Both the position numbers and the translations under genes were made by a program. From contig NZ_JALCZO010000003.1 of assembly GCF_023555495.1 (NCBI RefSeq), positions 1 through 64,000 on the forward strand: a stretch of DNA of 64,000 nucleotides. Reading direction: 5' to 3'. This DNA is from Polaribacter sp. Z022. GTDB taxonomy: Bacteria; Bacteroidota; Bacteroidia; Flavobacteriales; Flavobacteriaceae. The notes beneath the pieces are model-generated. The model was given only the letters and a program-made list of their open reading frames with translations, was not told where the DNA came from and made no database searches. Numbering within the stretch: position 1 is the first letter of the stretch; each line of letters opens with the position of its first letter. Below, piece after piece: positions 18,944-27,364 of the stretch.

Positions 18944-19979
18944 TTGTATATATTTTTAAAACATCTGTTTTGATGTTTATTTCTTTATAATTTTTTTTAT
19001 TAAATATAGGTGCTTTTACACCTTGTTTAAAAATTGTTGCTCCAACAAAAACTTTTGCTTCATCCCATAAGTTTTCATCAATAAAGGTTTGTATTGTTTG
19101 GGTTCCTCCTTCAATTATAACAGATTGAATATTATGTTTTTGCAATATTTCACAAATTTGAAATGCTAAGTTTTTTGAGAAATCAATAACTTCAAAAAAA
19201 GTTAATTTACCATTATTATCAGCACATTTATTTTCTGTGATGACAATTGTTTTTACAGAATCATCAAAAACAGCTAAGTCTTTAGATACTTTTAAAGTTC
19301 TATCTAAAACAATTCTTATAGGATTTTCTCCAAACCAGCTTCTAACATTTAATTTAGGATTATCTGCAATAACAGTATTGGTACCAACTAAAATTGCATG
19401 CTCTTTACTCCTATATTTATGTACCAATTGTTGTGAATAAGGATTAGAAATCCAAACTGGTTTTTGCTCATCTTTGGTTAAAGGAGCTATAAAACCATCA
19501 TTTGTTTCTGCCCATTTTAAAACAATATATGGTCGTTTTTTATCTTGAACCGTAAAAAATCGTTTGTGATGTAGTTTACATTCTTCTTCTAACACACCTA
19601 CAACAACATTAATTCCTGCTTTTTTTAGTCGTTCAATTCCTTTACCAGCAACCAAACTATTAGAATCTACACAACCAATAACTACAGTTTTTAATTGATG
19701 TTTTACAATTAAATCTGCACAAGGTGGTGTTTTTCCATAATGAGAACAAGGTTCTAAGGTTACGTAAATTGTTGCTTCTTTTAAAAGCAATTTATTTTTT
19801 ACAGAGTTTATTGCATTTACTTCTGCATGATTACCACCATAAGGACTTGTAAAACCTTCTCCTATAATTTTATCATTTAAAACTACAACAGCACCAACAG
19901 ACGGATTTGGTCTTGAAGTACCAATTCCGTTTTTAGCAATTTGCAAACAACGTTTTATGTATTTTTTATGACTGATAAT
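18936..19979 (-). CDS. ribD: Riboflavin biosynthesis protein RibD, apparent ATT start
   Basis: Bifunctional deaminase/reductase acting on the pyrimidine intermediate of riboflavin synthesis. The N-terminal deaminase has HAEVNA (zinc His and catalytic Glu) and PCSHYGKTPPC (zinc cysteines); the C-terminal reductase has VLKWAETNDGFIA and IIEGGTQTIQTF. The first usual start codon, TTG 19946, would remove the first helix. Upstream, in frame, SHKKYIKRCLQIAKNG continues normal RibD homology and reaches ATT 19979, which overlaps the previous stop as TAATT, like a TAATG with its last base changed. ATC 19976 is the alternative. Confidence 0.9.
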   Translation of the reverse strand: MISHKKYIKRCLQIAKNGIGTSRPNPSVGAVVVLNDKIIGEGFTSPYGGNHAEVNAINSVKNKLLLKEATIYVTLEPCSHYGKTPPCADLIVKHQLKTVVIGCVDSNSLVAGKGIERLKKAGINVVVGVLEEECKLHHKRFFTVQDKKRPYIVLKWAETNDGFIAPLTKDEQKPVWISNPYSQQLVHKYRSKEHAILVGTNTVIADNPKLNVRSWFGENPIRIVLDRTLKVSKDLAVFDDSVKTIVITENKCADNNGKLTFFEVIDFSKNLAFQICEILQKHNIQSVIIEGGTQTIQTFIDENLWDEAKVFVGATIFKQGVKAPIFNKKNYKEINIKTDVLKIYTND

Positions 19980-20437
19980 TAAAATTTAATTTCTTGAATA
20001 TGATCTACAGGATACTCTTTAGAAAATCCAAAAACTTTGTACTCAATATCTCCTTTAAACTGCACCTTTATAGATTTGTTTATTATGGAGTTTAATAAGC
20101 CTCCTAAGATTCCGTTTTTATTATTTTCAAATACTTTTTTTGCAGGAATTACAACTACTAATGGAATTACAAATTCCTTTCTTGCAGGTACTTTAAACTC
20201 TTCTGAAGAAACTTGTGCAACTTCTGCTCCATTAATAATTACCTTAATTTCATCTGTAGAAATTTCTCCTCCAACATCATTTGGATTTTCAAAAAAGGCT
20301 TCTGCTTTTAATCGAATTGTATCCCTTTTAAAAGAAGATATTTTTACATTATCTACCTTTATAAAAACGGGTTGTTTATTAACAGAACAACTAGATATTA
20401 TTAAAAATAAAAGTAATAAATATAAAAAGTTTTTCAT
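19979..20437 (-). CDS. LEA14-like (LEA type 2) lipoprotein
   Basis: A 152-residue lipoprotein with signal LLLFLIISSC and the lipidated cysteine at about 17. The rest forms one LEA type 2 / WHy-like beta domain: FIKVDNVKISSF, AEAFFENPNDVGGEI and a long strand VIPLVVVIPAKKVF. The FENPN motif is the hallmark of LEA14 proteins. Its function in Bacteroidota is unknown. It is the first gene of the minus-strand run towards ribD, with a promoter-like box 37 nt upstream of the ATG. Confidence 0.85.
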   Translation of the reverse strand: MKNFLYLLLLFLIISSCSVNKQPVFIKVDNVKISSFKRDTIRLKAEAFFENPNDVGGEISTDEIKVIINGAEVAQVSSEEFKVPARKEFVIPLVVVIPAKKVFENNKNGILGGLLNSIINKSIKVQFKGDIEYKVFGFSKEYPVDHIQEIKF

Positions 20438-20473
20438 CTTAATTAATTAAAAAATTAGGTAAATTGCTTGCTG

Positions 20474-20481
20474 CAAAAATA
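20474..20481 (-). promoter_or_regulatory. -7 box of the LEA14/ribD operon
   Basis: CAAAAATA on plus reads TATTTTTG on minus, matching TAnnTTTG. It lies 36 nt from the lipoprotein ATG and between two divergent genes. Confidence 0.4.
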
Positions 20482-20490
20482 CAGTATTAA

Positions 20491-20982
20491 ATGACAAGTC
20501 AAGATTTTATCATCAGAGAAATTCAACCTAAAGACAATGCTCAAATGGCAATTGTAATTAGAGAAGTAATTTTAGAAATGGGCGCTCCAAAAACTGGTAC
20601 TGCTTATGAAGATAAAGCTACTGACCAAATGTTTGAAAATTTTGACAAACCAACATCATTCTATTATGTTGTTGAATACAAAAACAAAGTTGTTGGTGGA
20701 GCAGGAATTGCCAAATTAGATAACTTTGAAGGCACTACTTGTGAGCTTCAAAAAATGTACTTTTTGCCTATTGCAAGAGGAAAAGGTTTGGGTTCTAAAT
20801 TGATAACAACATGTTTAAAAAAAGCTAAAACTTTAGGTTTTGATAATTGTTATTTAGAAACCATGCCATATATGGAAGCTGCAAGAAAGTTATATAAAAA
20901 AAATGGTTTTGTTAATCTTGACAAACCCATGGGAAATACTGGACACTATTCTTGTAATGTTTGGATGATAAAAGAATTATGA
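20491..20982 (+). CDS. GNAT-family N-acetyltransferase
   Basis: A 163-residue acetyltransferase. The acetyl-CoA-binding loop PIARGKGLGSKLI (about 91-103) and the C-terminal AARKLYKKNGF motif are typical of GNAT. The substrate is unknown. It is divergent from the LEA14-like gene, with only 53 nt between the starts. It overlaps the next gene by ATGA. Confidence 0.88.
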   Translation: MTSQDFIIREIQPKDNAQMAIVIREVILEMGAPKTGTAYEDKATDQMFENFDKPTSFYYVVEYKNKVVGGAGIAKLDNFEGTTCELQKMYFLPIARGKGLGSKLITTCLKKAKTLGFDNCYLETMPYMEAARKLYKKNGFVNLDKPMGNTGHYSCNVWMIKEL

Positions 20983-21467
20983 AAAGAATAATACTCATCT
21001 CTTTTTGCTTATTCTTCTTTTTTAACTGTAAAGAAAAACCAACTTACAATCCCTTTGATGATCAATTCGAACTAGATAGAAATGAACTTATAAAAAGTGG
21101 AATGGATACAGTAATTGTTGGTTGTGGTTATTATAACCTAACTTTTAAAAGCAAGAAATTTAGTCCTTTTTATCAATATCATTTTGATGATGATAATGAA
21201 GTTTTAGCTAAAGGTTTTATTTACATAATTGATTCAATTCATTCAAAAACTAGTAATTTAGACTCTATTAAAAGTTTAAACTACTCTCTTTTAGATATAA
21301 ACAACAATTTAAAAAAGTTCAATAAAATACTAAAAAAAGAAAATAACAAACTAATAATTAGTAGAATTGATACTGCTAAAAATTTTATACTTGATAAAGG
21401 TGTTGATTGGGAAAATAACTCAACTTTTGTAAGAGTTATTAGTTTTTATATCGAAAAAGAATTATGA
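20979..21467 (+). CDS. Hypothetical lipoprotein
   Basis: A 162-residue protein. I choose ATG 20979 because it overlaps the preceding stop as ATGA and gives a clean lipoprotein signal (MKRIILISFCLFFFFNC, lipidation near residue 17). The rest is hydrophilic and lysine/asparagine-rich, with no family I recognise. It overlaps prmC by 4 bp, so it is translated within the GNAT-lipoprotein-prmC operon. Confidence 0.7.
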   Translation: MKRIILISFCLFFFFNCKEKPTYNPFDDQFELDRNELIKSGMDTVIVGCGYYNLTFKSKKFSPFYQYHFDDDNEVLAKGFIYIIDSIHSKTSNLDSIKSLNYSLLDINNNLKKFNKILKKENNKLIISRIDTAKNFILDKGVDWENNSTFVRVISFYIEKEL

Positions 21468-22369
21468 TTTTAAAAGAATTTAGAACACATTTTAACGAAG
21501 CACTTTCTAACATTTATCCTAAGACAGAAATTGACACATTCTTTTTTATTTTAATAGAAGAAAAGTTAGATCTGCAAAGAATTGATACTGTTTTAAAACC
21601 TGATTTTTTAATCTCTGATGAAATTTTATCTGAATTAAATTTGATAATTGGAAGACTTAAAAATGAAGAACCTTTACAATATATTTTAGGTGAAACTGAA
21701 TTTTATGGATTGCCTTTTAAAGTTAACAAACACACATTAATACCAAGACCTGAAACTGAAGAATTGGTTGAGTGGGTTATTAATGAAGTCACTGAGTTGC
21801 AAAACTACAAAGTTGCAAAGCTAAAAACTACTGTCATTTCGAACGAGGTTGAGAAATCTATAAAAATTTTAGATATTGGTACAGGAACTGGATGTATACC
21901 AATTTCTATTGCCAAAAATTTAAATAATGTTGAACTTACTGCTATTGATATAGCTAATGAAGCATTAAAAATTGCAAAAGAAAATGCGGTTTTAAACAAT
22001 GTAGAAGTTCAGTTTTTAGAGAAAGACATTTTAAAAGCTGAGTGTTTACCTCAACAATTTGATTTTATAATTTCTAACCCTCCTTATGTAAGAGAATTAG
22101 AAAAATTTGAAATTAAAAATAATGTTTTAGAAAACGAACCTCATTTAGCTTTGTTTGTTGATGATGAAAACCCTCTAATTTTTTATTCTAAAATTGCAGA
22201 TTTAGCTAAAAATCATTTAACAAAAAATGGATTGTTATTTTTTGAAATTAATCAATATTTAGGAAAAGAAACTGTTGAAATGCTACAACAAAAAGGTTTT
22301 AAAAATATTGAGCTAAAAAAAGATTTATTTGGAAATGACAGAATGATAAAAACAAGTATAAACACCTGA
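21464..22369 (+). CDS. prmC: Release-factor glutamine methyltransferase PrmC with an inserted repeat
   Basis: Methylates the GGQ glutamine of peptide-chain release factors. In 301 residues: an N-terminal helical domain (1-85), the TLIPRPETEELVEW motif (91-104), SAM motif ILDIGTGTGC (135-144) and catalytic NPPYVRE (205-211). Between the domains, residues about 112-132 (LQNYKVAKLK...ISNEVEKS) are additional compared with typical PrmC. That segment is encoded by sequence resembling two dispersed intergenic repeats of Flavobacteria, inserted in frame. Activity is probably kept because the insert lies in the interdomain linker. Confidence 0.93.
   Translation: MILKEFRTHFNEALSNIYPKTEIDTFFFILIEEKLDLQRIDTVLKPDFLISDEILSELNLIIGRLKNEEPLQYILGETEFYGLPFKVNKHTLIPRPETEELVEWVINEVTELQNYKVAKLKTTVISNEVEKSIKILDIGTGTGCIPISIAKNLNNVELTAIDIANEALKIAKENAVLNNVEVQFLEKDILKAECLPQQFDFIISNPPYVRELEKFEIKNNVLENEPHLALFVDDENPLIFYSKIADLAKNHLTKNGLLFFEINQYLGKETVEMLQQKGFKNIELKKDLFGNDRMIKTSINT
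21796..21859 (+). repeat. Dispersed-repeat-like sequences inserted within prmC
   Basis: First part (21796-21820): a GTTGCAAA / CTACAAA / GTTGCAAAG near-repeat. Second part (21832-21859): TGTCATTTCGAACGAG followed by a GAGAAATCT-type end. Both resemble short repeats I know as widespread between genes in flavobacterial genomes. Here they are read through in frame as part of the protein. Copy number in this genome cannot be seen from this window. Confidence 0.55.
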
Positions 22370-22577
22370 TTATTATCATCATATAAAAGAACAAAATAAT
22401 TTTACTTATATTTACTTTAACCAAACTATCCAAATATTATGTATAAATTATTTTTACTTCGAGAAAAAGATTTTCTAATTCTTAAAAGTTCAATGGGCTA
22501 ATTTACCTCTAAACTTTATCTTTTTATTTTAATAAAAACCTTTTTACTAAAATTAGTTCATTTAATCCCTCAACAAA

Positions 22578-24044
22578 TTGAATACTAAAACTAACCTAAG
22601 ACTACTTGTAGTTTTCATAGGTCTTTTCTTTTGTTTTAATACTAATGCAGAAAACTTTGACAATAAACAGAATATTAATTCTGACATTGTTGATTTCGAA
22701 ATTTCATTTCTAAGAGAAAAAGATATTGAAAACAAAAAAAATATTATTTTAAATACTTATAAAGCATTTCCAAAAAGTAATAATTTTGGTGTACGTAATG
22801 GTATATATTGGTTTAAATTAACCATAAACAAGTCTAATTACAAAAAACTTATTGCCTACTTACCAACTCATAATATTAACAAAATAGATATTTATGAATA
22901 TTCTAATAATAGGTTAAATTATCTATCATCTACAGGAAACACTATTGCACAAAAAGATTTAGCTTTAAATTATAAATTTCCTGCTTTTAAAATTGATAAG
23001 AACCTAAATACAACTTATTACTTAAGAGTAGATTTCCCTAAGGAAGCTAACTTTCCCTTATCAATTATTCCTGAAAGAAATTTTATACAGTATATTTCTA
23101 ATAAACAAACCATTAACAGCTTTTATTATGGTACTTGTATTGTAATAATTTTTATAAACTTATTATTTTTTATCCGTTTTAAAGATAAAAGCTATTTGTA
23201 CTACCTCTTATTCCTTTCTTGTTTAATGCTAATATTTTTACTTTATGATGGCTCTTTTATCAATTATTTTAGAGGCAACAAATTGTATTTAAAGTTAGAG
23301 TTTCTCATACATATATTTGCTGCTATTTGGTTTATGTTATTTTCTATAAATTTTTTAGACCTTAAAAATAAACACCCCTTTTATTCTAAATTATTTTTAA
23401 TATTCCCTATAGGTATTACCATTTTATATACAGTTTATTTTACTACTAATAACTATACTTTTGCTGCTGCTGGTGATGTTTTTGGAATATTTCTTTTACC
23501 TATTTTATGGATGTTTGCAATTTATTACATCAAAAAAATACCTTCTGCTAAATTTTTTGTTTTAGGTTATTTATTATTAATCCCTTTTGCAATATATTTT
23601 TTTATTGGTTTTCCTTATGGATTATGGAATGTTAATGGAGAAATGTTAATCATAAAAATTGCTAGTTGGTTAGATATGCTTGTTTTTACCTACGCTTTAA
23701 GTTATAAAATGATTAGCCAAAATAAAGAGAGTAAAAAAAGAATTACAGACCTACAACACATTATTAAAAGCTCTAACAAAAGCTACAATTCTAAAGATTT
23801 AGAAAAAGACAGTAATCCTTATTTTTCTTTACTTAAAGAAAATATTTTTACATCAATACCATTAACTTTAAGAGAATTGGATATTTTAAAAACAATTTGT
23901 GAAGGACATTCTAATACTCAAATTAGTGAAAAACTTTTTATTTCTAAAAATACAGTTAAATACCATATTAGAAATATTTATGCTAAAATAGATGTAAAAA
24001 ACAGAAATGAATTAAAAGAAAGAATTAAATCAATAGGTAACTAA
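22578..24044 (+). CDS. Membrane-bound LuxR-type regulator with 7TM-DISM sensor
   Basis: A 488-residue one-component sensor. After a signal peptide (about 1-24), an extracytoplasmic 7TMR-DISMED2-like beta domain (about 35-165; GIYWFKLTI, YYLRVDFP) precedes roughly seven to eight membrane helices (175-385). A short helical linker follows, then a LuxR/FixJ helix-turn-helix (about 425-488; LTLRELDILKTICEG, ISEKLFISKNTVKYHIRNIY). DISM domains often bind carbohydrates. No kinase domain is present, so the DNA-binding domain is tethered to the membrane unless released by proteolysis. The start is TTG 22578. It is convergent with nagX at the edge of the GlcNAc locus and may regulate it. Confidence 0.85.
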   Translation: MNTKTNLRLLVVFIGLFFCFNTNAENFDNKQNINSDIVDFEISFLREKDIENKKNIILNTYKAFPKSNNFGVRNGIYWFKLTINKSNYKKLIAYLPTHNINKIDIYEYSNNRLNYLSSTGNTIAQKDLALNYKFPAFKIDKNLNTTYYLRVDFPKEANFPLSIIPERNFIQYISNKQTINSFYYGTCIVIIFINLLFFIRFKDKSYLYYLLFLSCLMLIFLLYDGSFINYFRGNKLYLKLEFLIHIFAAIWFMLFSINFLDLKNKHPFYSKLFLIFPIGITILYTVYFTTNNYTFAAAGDVFGIFLLPILWMFAIYYIKKIPSAKFFVLGYLLLIPFAIYFFIGFPYGLWNVNGEMLIIKIASWLDMLVFTYALSYKMISQNKESKKRITDLQHIIKSSNKSYNSKDLEKDSNPYFSLLKENIFTSIPLTLRELDILKTICEGHSNTQISEKLFISKNTVKYHIRNIYAKIDVKNRNELKERIKSIGN

Positions 24045-24073
24045 AGATTAATTGTTGCTGTAAGATTATAAAA

Positions 24074-25162
24074 TTAAACTTTTATAAATATTTTTTTTCT
24101 ATACATAACATAACCAAGTATCAAATAAAATAATACTACAACAATACCATATAAAAAAGAAGATAGTTTATCTGAAAAAACAGAATTCACAAAAATTGTA
24201 TTGTATAAATAATTATGAATATTACTTCTCTCTCCTACTTTTATTAGATACATACTTTTTGAAATAAAACTAGACAAAAAGTATATTGTTATTGCATTCA
24301 TACCAACATACTTAAAAATATTCCCAAACTTTAACCTTTTAATATCTTTTAAATAATAAATCATTGTAAGAATAAGAGTTGCCCAACCACTAGTTACTAA
24401 AACAAAACTACTACTCCAAATTGCTTTATTTATTGGAAACCAAATACTAAAAATATAACCAGTAATTAATAAAGAAAAAGCTACTAATAAGAGTGTTTTA
24501 ATACTTTGTAAATTGTCAAGAAGTTTTCCTATTAGAACTCCAATTAAACAAGTTACAATTGAAGGTAATGTACTTAACAATCCTTCAGGGTCATAATCAG
24601 CTTGCCACATATGTTTTCCTAAAATATTAAAATCAATATAATTAGACCAATTATTTAAAGCTCTATCAAAAGTTGGTAAAGTACCATTTGGCAAAGGAAT
24701 ATAACCAACAAACAACCAATAACCTATTAAAACTAAAACACTAAGACTGAATAATACTTTCCAATTAAAATTTAAGTATAATACTGCTGTAATAAAAAAA
24801 ACAATTCCTATTCTTTGTAAAACACCTAGAAATCGTAGTGTTTCAAAATCTGTAAAAAAAGGAAAATGAGGTATAAATAAATTTAAAAACAAACCTAAAC
24901 CAAAAAGTTTTAAACTTCTAATACCTATTTTTTTATAAGTAACTTTAGAGTTTTCACTTCTTTTATAGGCAAAGTAAATAGAAATACCTACAATGAATAA
25001 AAAGAAAGGAAAAATTAAATCTGTTGGAGTTAATCCATGCCATTCTGCATGCAATAAAGGAGGATAAACACTAGACCAACTTCCTGGAGTATTTACCAAA
25101 ATCATTAAAGTAATTGTAAAACCTCTTAAAATATCAACAGACTCTATCCTTTTTTTTAGCAT
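24074..25162 (-). CDS. NagX-like transmembrane acetyltransferase (HGSNAT/DUF5009 family)
   Basis: A 362-residue inner-membrane protein with about ten helices. The N-terminal RIESVDILRGFTITLMILVN (5-24) and the HAEWHGLTPTDLIFPFFLFIVG segment (about 38-60) are family signatures; the histidines are candidates for the acetyl relay. Human HGSNAT moves acetyl groups across a membrane onto glucosamine; bacterial NagX sits in GlcNAc-use loci. It is 11 nt downstream of the nagP-like gene. It may re-acetylate glucosamine before uptake. Confidence 0.85.
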   Translation of the reverse strand: MLKKRIESVDILRGFTITLMILVNTPGSWSSVYPPLLHAEWHGLTPTDLIFPFFLFIVGISIYFAYKRSENSKVTYKKIGIRSLKLFGLGLFLNLFIPHFPFFTDFETLRFLGVLQRIGIVFFITAVLYLNFNWKVLFSLSVLVLIGYWLFVGYIPLPNGTLPTFDRALNNWSNYIDFNILGKHMWQADYDPEGLLSTLPSIVTCLIGVLIGKLLDNLQSIKTLLLVAFSLLITGYIFSIWFPINKAIWSSSFVLVTSGWATLILTMIYYLKDIKRLKFGNIFKYVGMNAITIYFLSSFISKSMYLIKVGERSNIHNYLYNTIFVNSVFSDKLSSFLYGIVVVLFYLILGYVMYRKKIFIKV

Positions 25163-25173
25163 GATTGTAGTAT

Positions 25174-26499
25174 CTATTTTAAGCCAATTTTATGACCCCA
25201 AAATGCATAATAAAGAATTATAATATAACAAGGTAATAAAATCCAATATCCAAAAGATGATGCTTCTACTAAAGCAGTTACATCGTTAACACCTGTAGTT
25301 ATTAGTGCTTCCTTTTTATGATCAACTATAGCTCCATATAAAGGAGGTATAATTGCTCCTCCAGAAATAGCCATAATTAATAAAGCTGATGCTGTTTTTG
25401 TAAATTTACCTAACCCAGTTAAAGCTAAAGGCCAAATAGCTGGCCAAATTAAAGCATTTGCAATTCCTAGAGCAGCAACAAAAAGCACAGAAGTAAACCC
25501 TGTTGTATTTACAATACAAAAAGAAAAAACAATACCTAAAACTGCACTAACTTTTAATGCAAATGATTGACTTATATATTTAGGTATTAAAAAGACACCT
25601 AATGCATAAGTTGCAACCATTGCCATTAAAGTATACAAAGTAAAAAATTTAGCATCCTCTACAGGTATGTTTAAAGATATACCATAAGAAATGATTGTAT
25701 CTCCTGCAATAACCTCTACACCAACATATAGAAACAACGCTAAAACCCCAAGCCACAAATGCGGAAATTGAAATATACTAGATTTTGTTTTCTCTCCATC
25801 TTCTGCAATTTCAATTGGTTCTGCCTCAACATTTGGTAAAGGAGCTTTTCTAATTAATATACCTAACAAAAACAATACTATTGCCATTACAATATATGGA
25901 GTTATAACACTATCTGCCATTGTATCTAACAAGTTTGCTTTTTCAGTTTCACTAACAACACTTAATTTATCTTGAATACTTTTTATCCCAGATAATAAAA
26001 TTGCCCCAAAAATTACTGAACCAAGAGCCCCAGCAACTTTATTTGCAATTCCCATGATTGCTATACGTTTAGCAGCACTTTCAATAGGACCTAAAATAGT
26101 TATATAAGGATTTGAAGCAGTTTGTAACAAAGTCATACCAATACCTTGAATAAAAATAGCTGTTAGGAACATCCAATAAGTTCTAGCATTGGCAGCAGGA
26201 ATAAACAATAAAGCTCCAATAGCCATAATTACTAATCCTAAAGACATTCCTTTCTTATATCCTATTTTATTTATGATATAAGATGCTGGTAATGCCATTA
26301 CAACAAAAGAAATATAAGATGCTGATGCTACTAAATAAGATTGAGCATCTGTAAGCTCATTTATTGTTTTCATAAAAGGAATCAAAGCTCCATTTATCCA
26401 AGTAACAAAACCAAAAATAAAAAACAAACCTGCTATAATTATTATGGGAACAAGTGTGTTATTTTTTTGAGTTGGTAATTTTTTATCAATTTGAGACAT
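25174..26499 (-). CDS. nagP: Sugar permease, MFS FucP/NagP family
   Basis: A 441-residue, 12-helix sugar:proton symporter of the FucP/GluP/NagP group. Signatures include FFIFGFVTWINGALIPFMK (about 22-40) and an LLQTASNPYITILGP motif near 123-138, both typical of the family. A GlcNAc substrate is inferred from its neighbours (NagX, GH20, NagB, GlcNAc kinase). The upstream region holds two palindromes that may be operators. Confidence 0.88.
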   Translation of the reverse strand: MSQIDKKLPTQKNNTLVPIIIIAGLFFIFGFVTWINGALIPFMKTINELTDAQSYLVASASYISFVVMALPASYIINKIGYKKGMSLGLVIMAIGALLFIPAANARTYWMFLTAIFIQGIGMTLLQTASNPYITILGPIESAAKRIAIMGIANKVAGALGSVIFGAILLSGIKSIQDKLSVVSETEKANLLDTMADSVITPYIVMAIVLFLLGILIRKAPLPNVEAEPIEIAEDGEKTKSSIFQFPHLWLGVLALFLYVGVEVIAGDTIISYGISLNIPVEDAKFFTLYTLMAMVATYALGVFLIPKYISQSFALKVSAVLGIVFSFCIVNTTGFTSVLFVAALGIANALIWPAIWPLALTGLGKFTKTASALLIMAISGGAIIPPLYGAIVDHKKEALITTGVNDVTALVEASSFGYWILLPCYIIILYYAFWGHKIGLK

Positions 26500-26533
26500 A
26501 AAATATATATGTTAAATAATTTTTAGCTATAAA

Positions 26534-26548
26534 TACATTTGAAATGTA
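26534..26548. promoter_or_regulatory. 15-bp palindrome upstream of nagP
   Basis: TACATTTGAAATGTA is a perfect odd palindrome (arms TACATTT / AAATGTA) 35 nt upstream of the nagP ATG. It is a likely protein-binding site near the promoter. Confidence 0.4.
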
Positions 26549-26585
26549 CGGATGAAGTAATAAAACTAAAAATTAATTCTACGAA

Positions 26586-26604
26586 TGACATAGAATTAAT
26601 GTCA
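26586..26604. promoter_or_regulatory. Inverted repeat TGACAT-N7-ATGTCA upstream of nagP
   Basis: Perfect 6-bp arms with a 7-nt spacer, 87 nt upstream of the nagP start and downstream of the response-regulator gene. It has the form of a dimeric regulator site. Confidence 0.4.
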
Positions 26605-26638
26605 AACAGAATTATTTTAGATTCTAAATGTTTTGTTT

Positions 26639-27349
26639 TTAATCAATGTTTAAAATGATACGTTTTGCATGATTTACGTATTTTCTACCAATAGGTATTT
26701 TAGTTGTGCCTATTTCTACCAAATTACCTTCTATACTTTTTACCTTGTCAATAGCAATTGTATATGACCTATGAATTCTAATAAAATTATGATCAGGCAA
26801 CTCTTCTGTTACACTCGTTAGAGACTTGTGAACCAGATAATTATCTGTAGTCGTAAATACTTTAATGTAATCTTTTAAACTTTCTACATATAAAATATTT
26901 TCAAACTTTATTTTTACCAGTTTTTTATCAACTTTTAAGAAAATAAAAGAATCTTTATTTAATTCATCGTCTTTATTTATTCCATTTTGTAAATAAACTT
27001 TTTGAGTAATTTTATTAATTGCTTTTAAAAATCTATTAAAGGGTATAGGTTTTACTAGATAATCTAACACATTTAAATCATAACTTTCAACAGCATATTC
27101 TCTATAAGCTGTAGTTATGATTACATTAGTTTTAGAGTTTAATGTTTTGGCAAAATCTAAACCATTCATTTTTGGCATATTAATATCCAAAAATAGAACA
27201 TCAATTTTACCTCCTTCTAATAATGGTAAAGCGTCTATTGGATTATTAAAGGTTTGAATAATTTCAAAATTTTGAAACTCTTTTAAATGATTTTCAACAA
27301 CTTTAATTGCTAATGGCTCATCATCTATAATTACACATTTTATTTTCAT
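26639..27349 (-). CDS. LytTR-family response regulator
   Basis: A 236-residue regulator: receiver domain (1-120) with acidic pocket D9/D10, phosphoacceptor D55 in LFLDINMPK, T in ITTAY and K in LVKPI, then a LytTR DNA-binding domain (about 135-236; FENILYVESLKDYIKVF, FIRIHRSYTIAIDKV). It lies 15 nt downstream of the LytS-like kinase and forms its pair. Targets are likely the divergent SusC/SusD operon and the nagP-nagX genes. All phosphorylation residues are present. Confidence 0.94.
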   Translation of the reverse strand: MKIKCVIIDDEPLAIKVVENHLKEFQNFEIIQTFNNPIDALPLLEGGKIDVLFLDINMPKMNGLDFAKTLNSKTNVIITTAYREYAVESYDLNVLDYLVKPIPFNRFLKAINKITQKVYLQNGINKDDELNKDSFIFLKVDKKLVKIKFENILYVESLKDYIKVFTTTDNYLVHKSLTSVTEELPDHNFIRIHRSYTIAIDKVKSIEGNLVEIGTTKIPIGRKYVNHAKRIILNID

Positions 27350-27364
27350 AATTAAATATACAAA

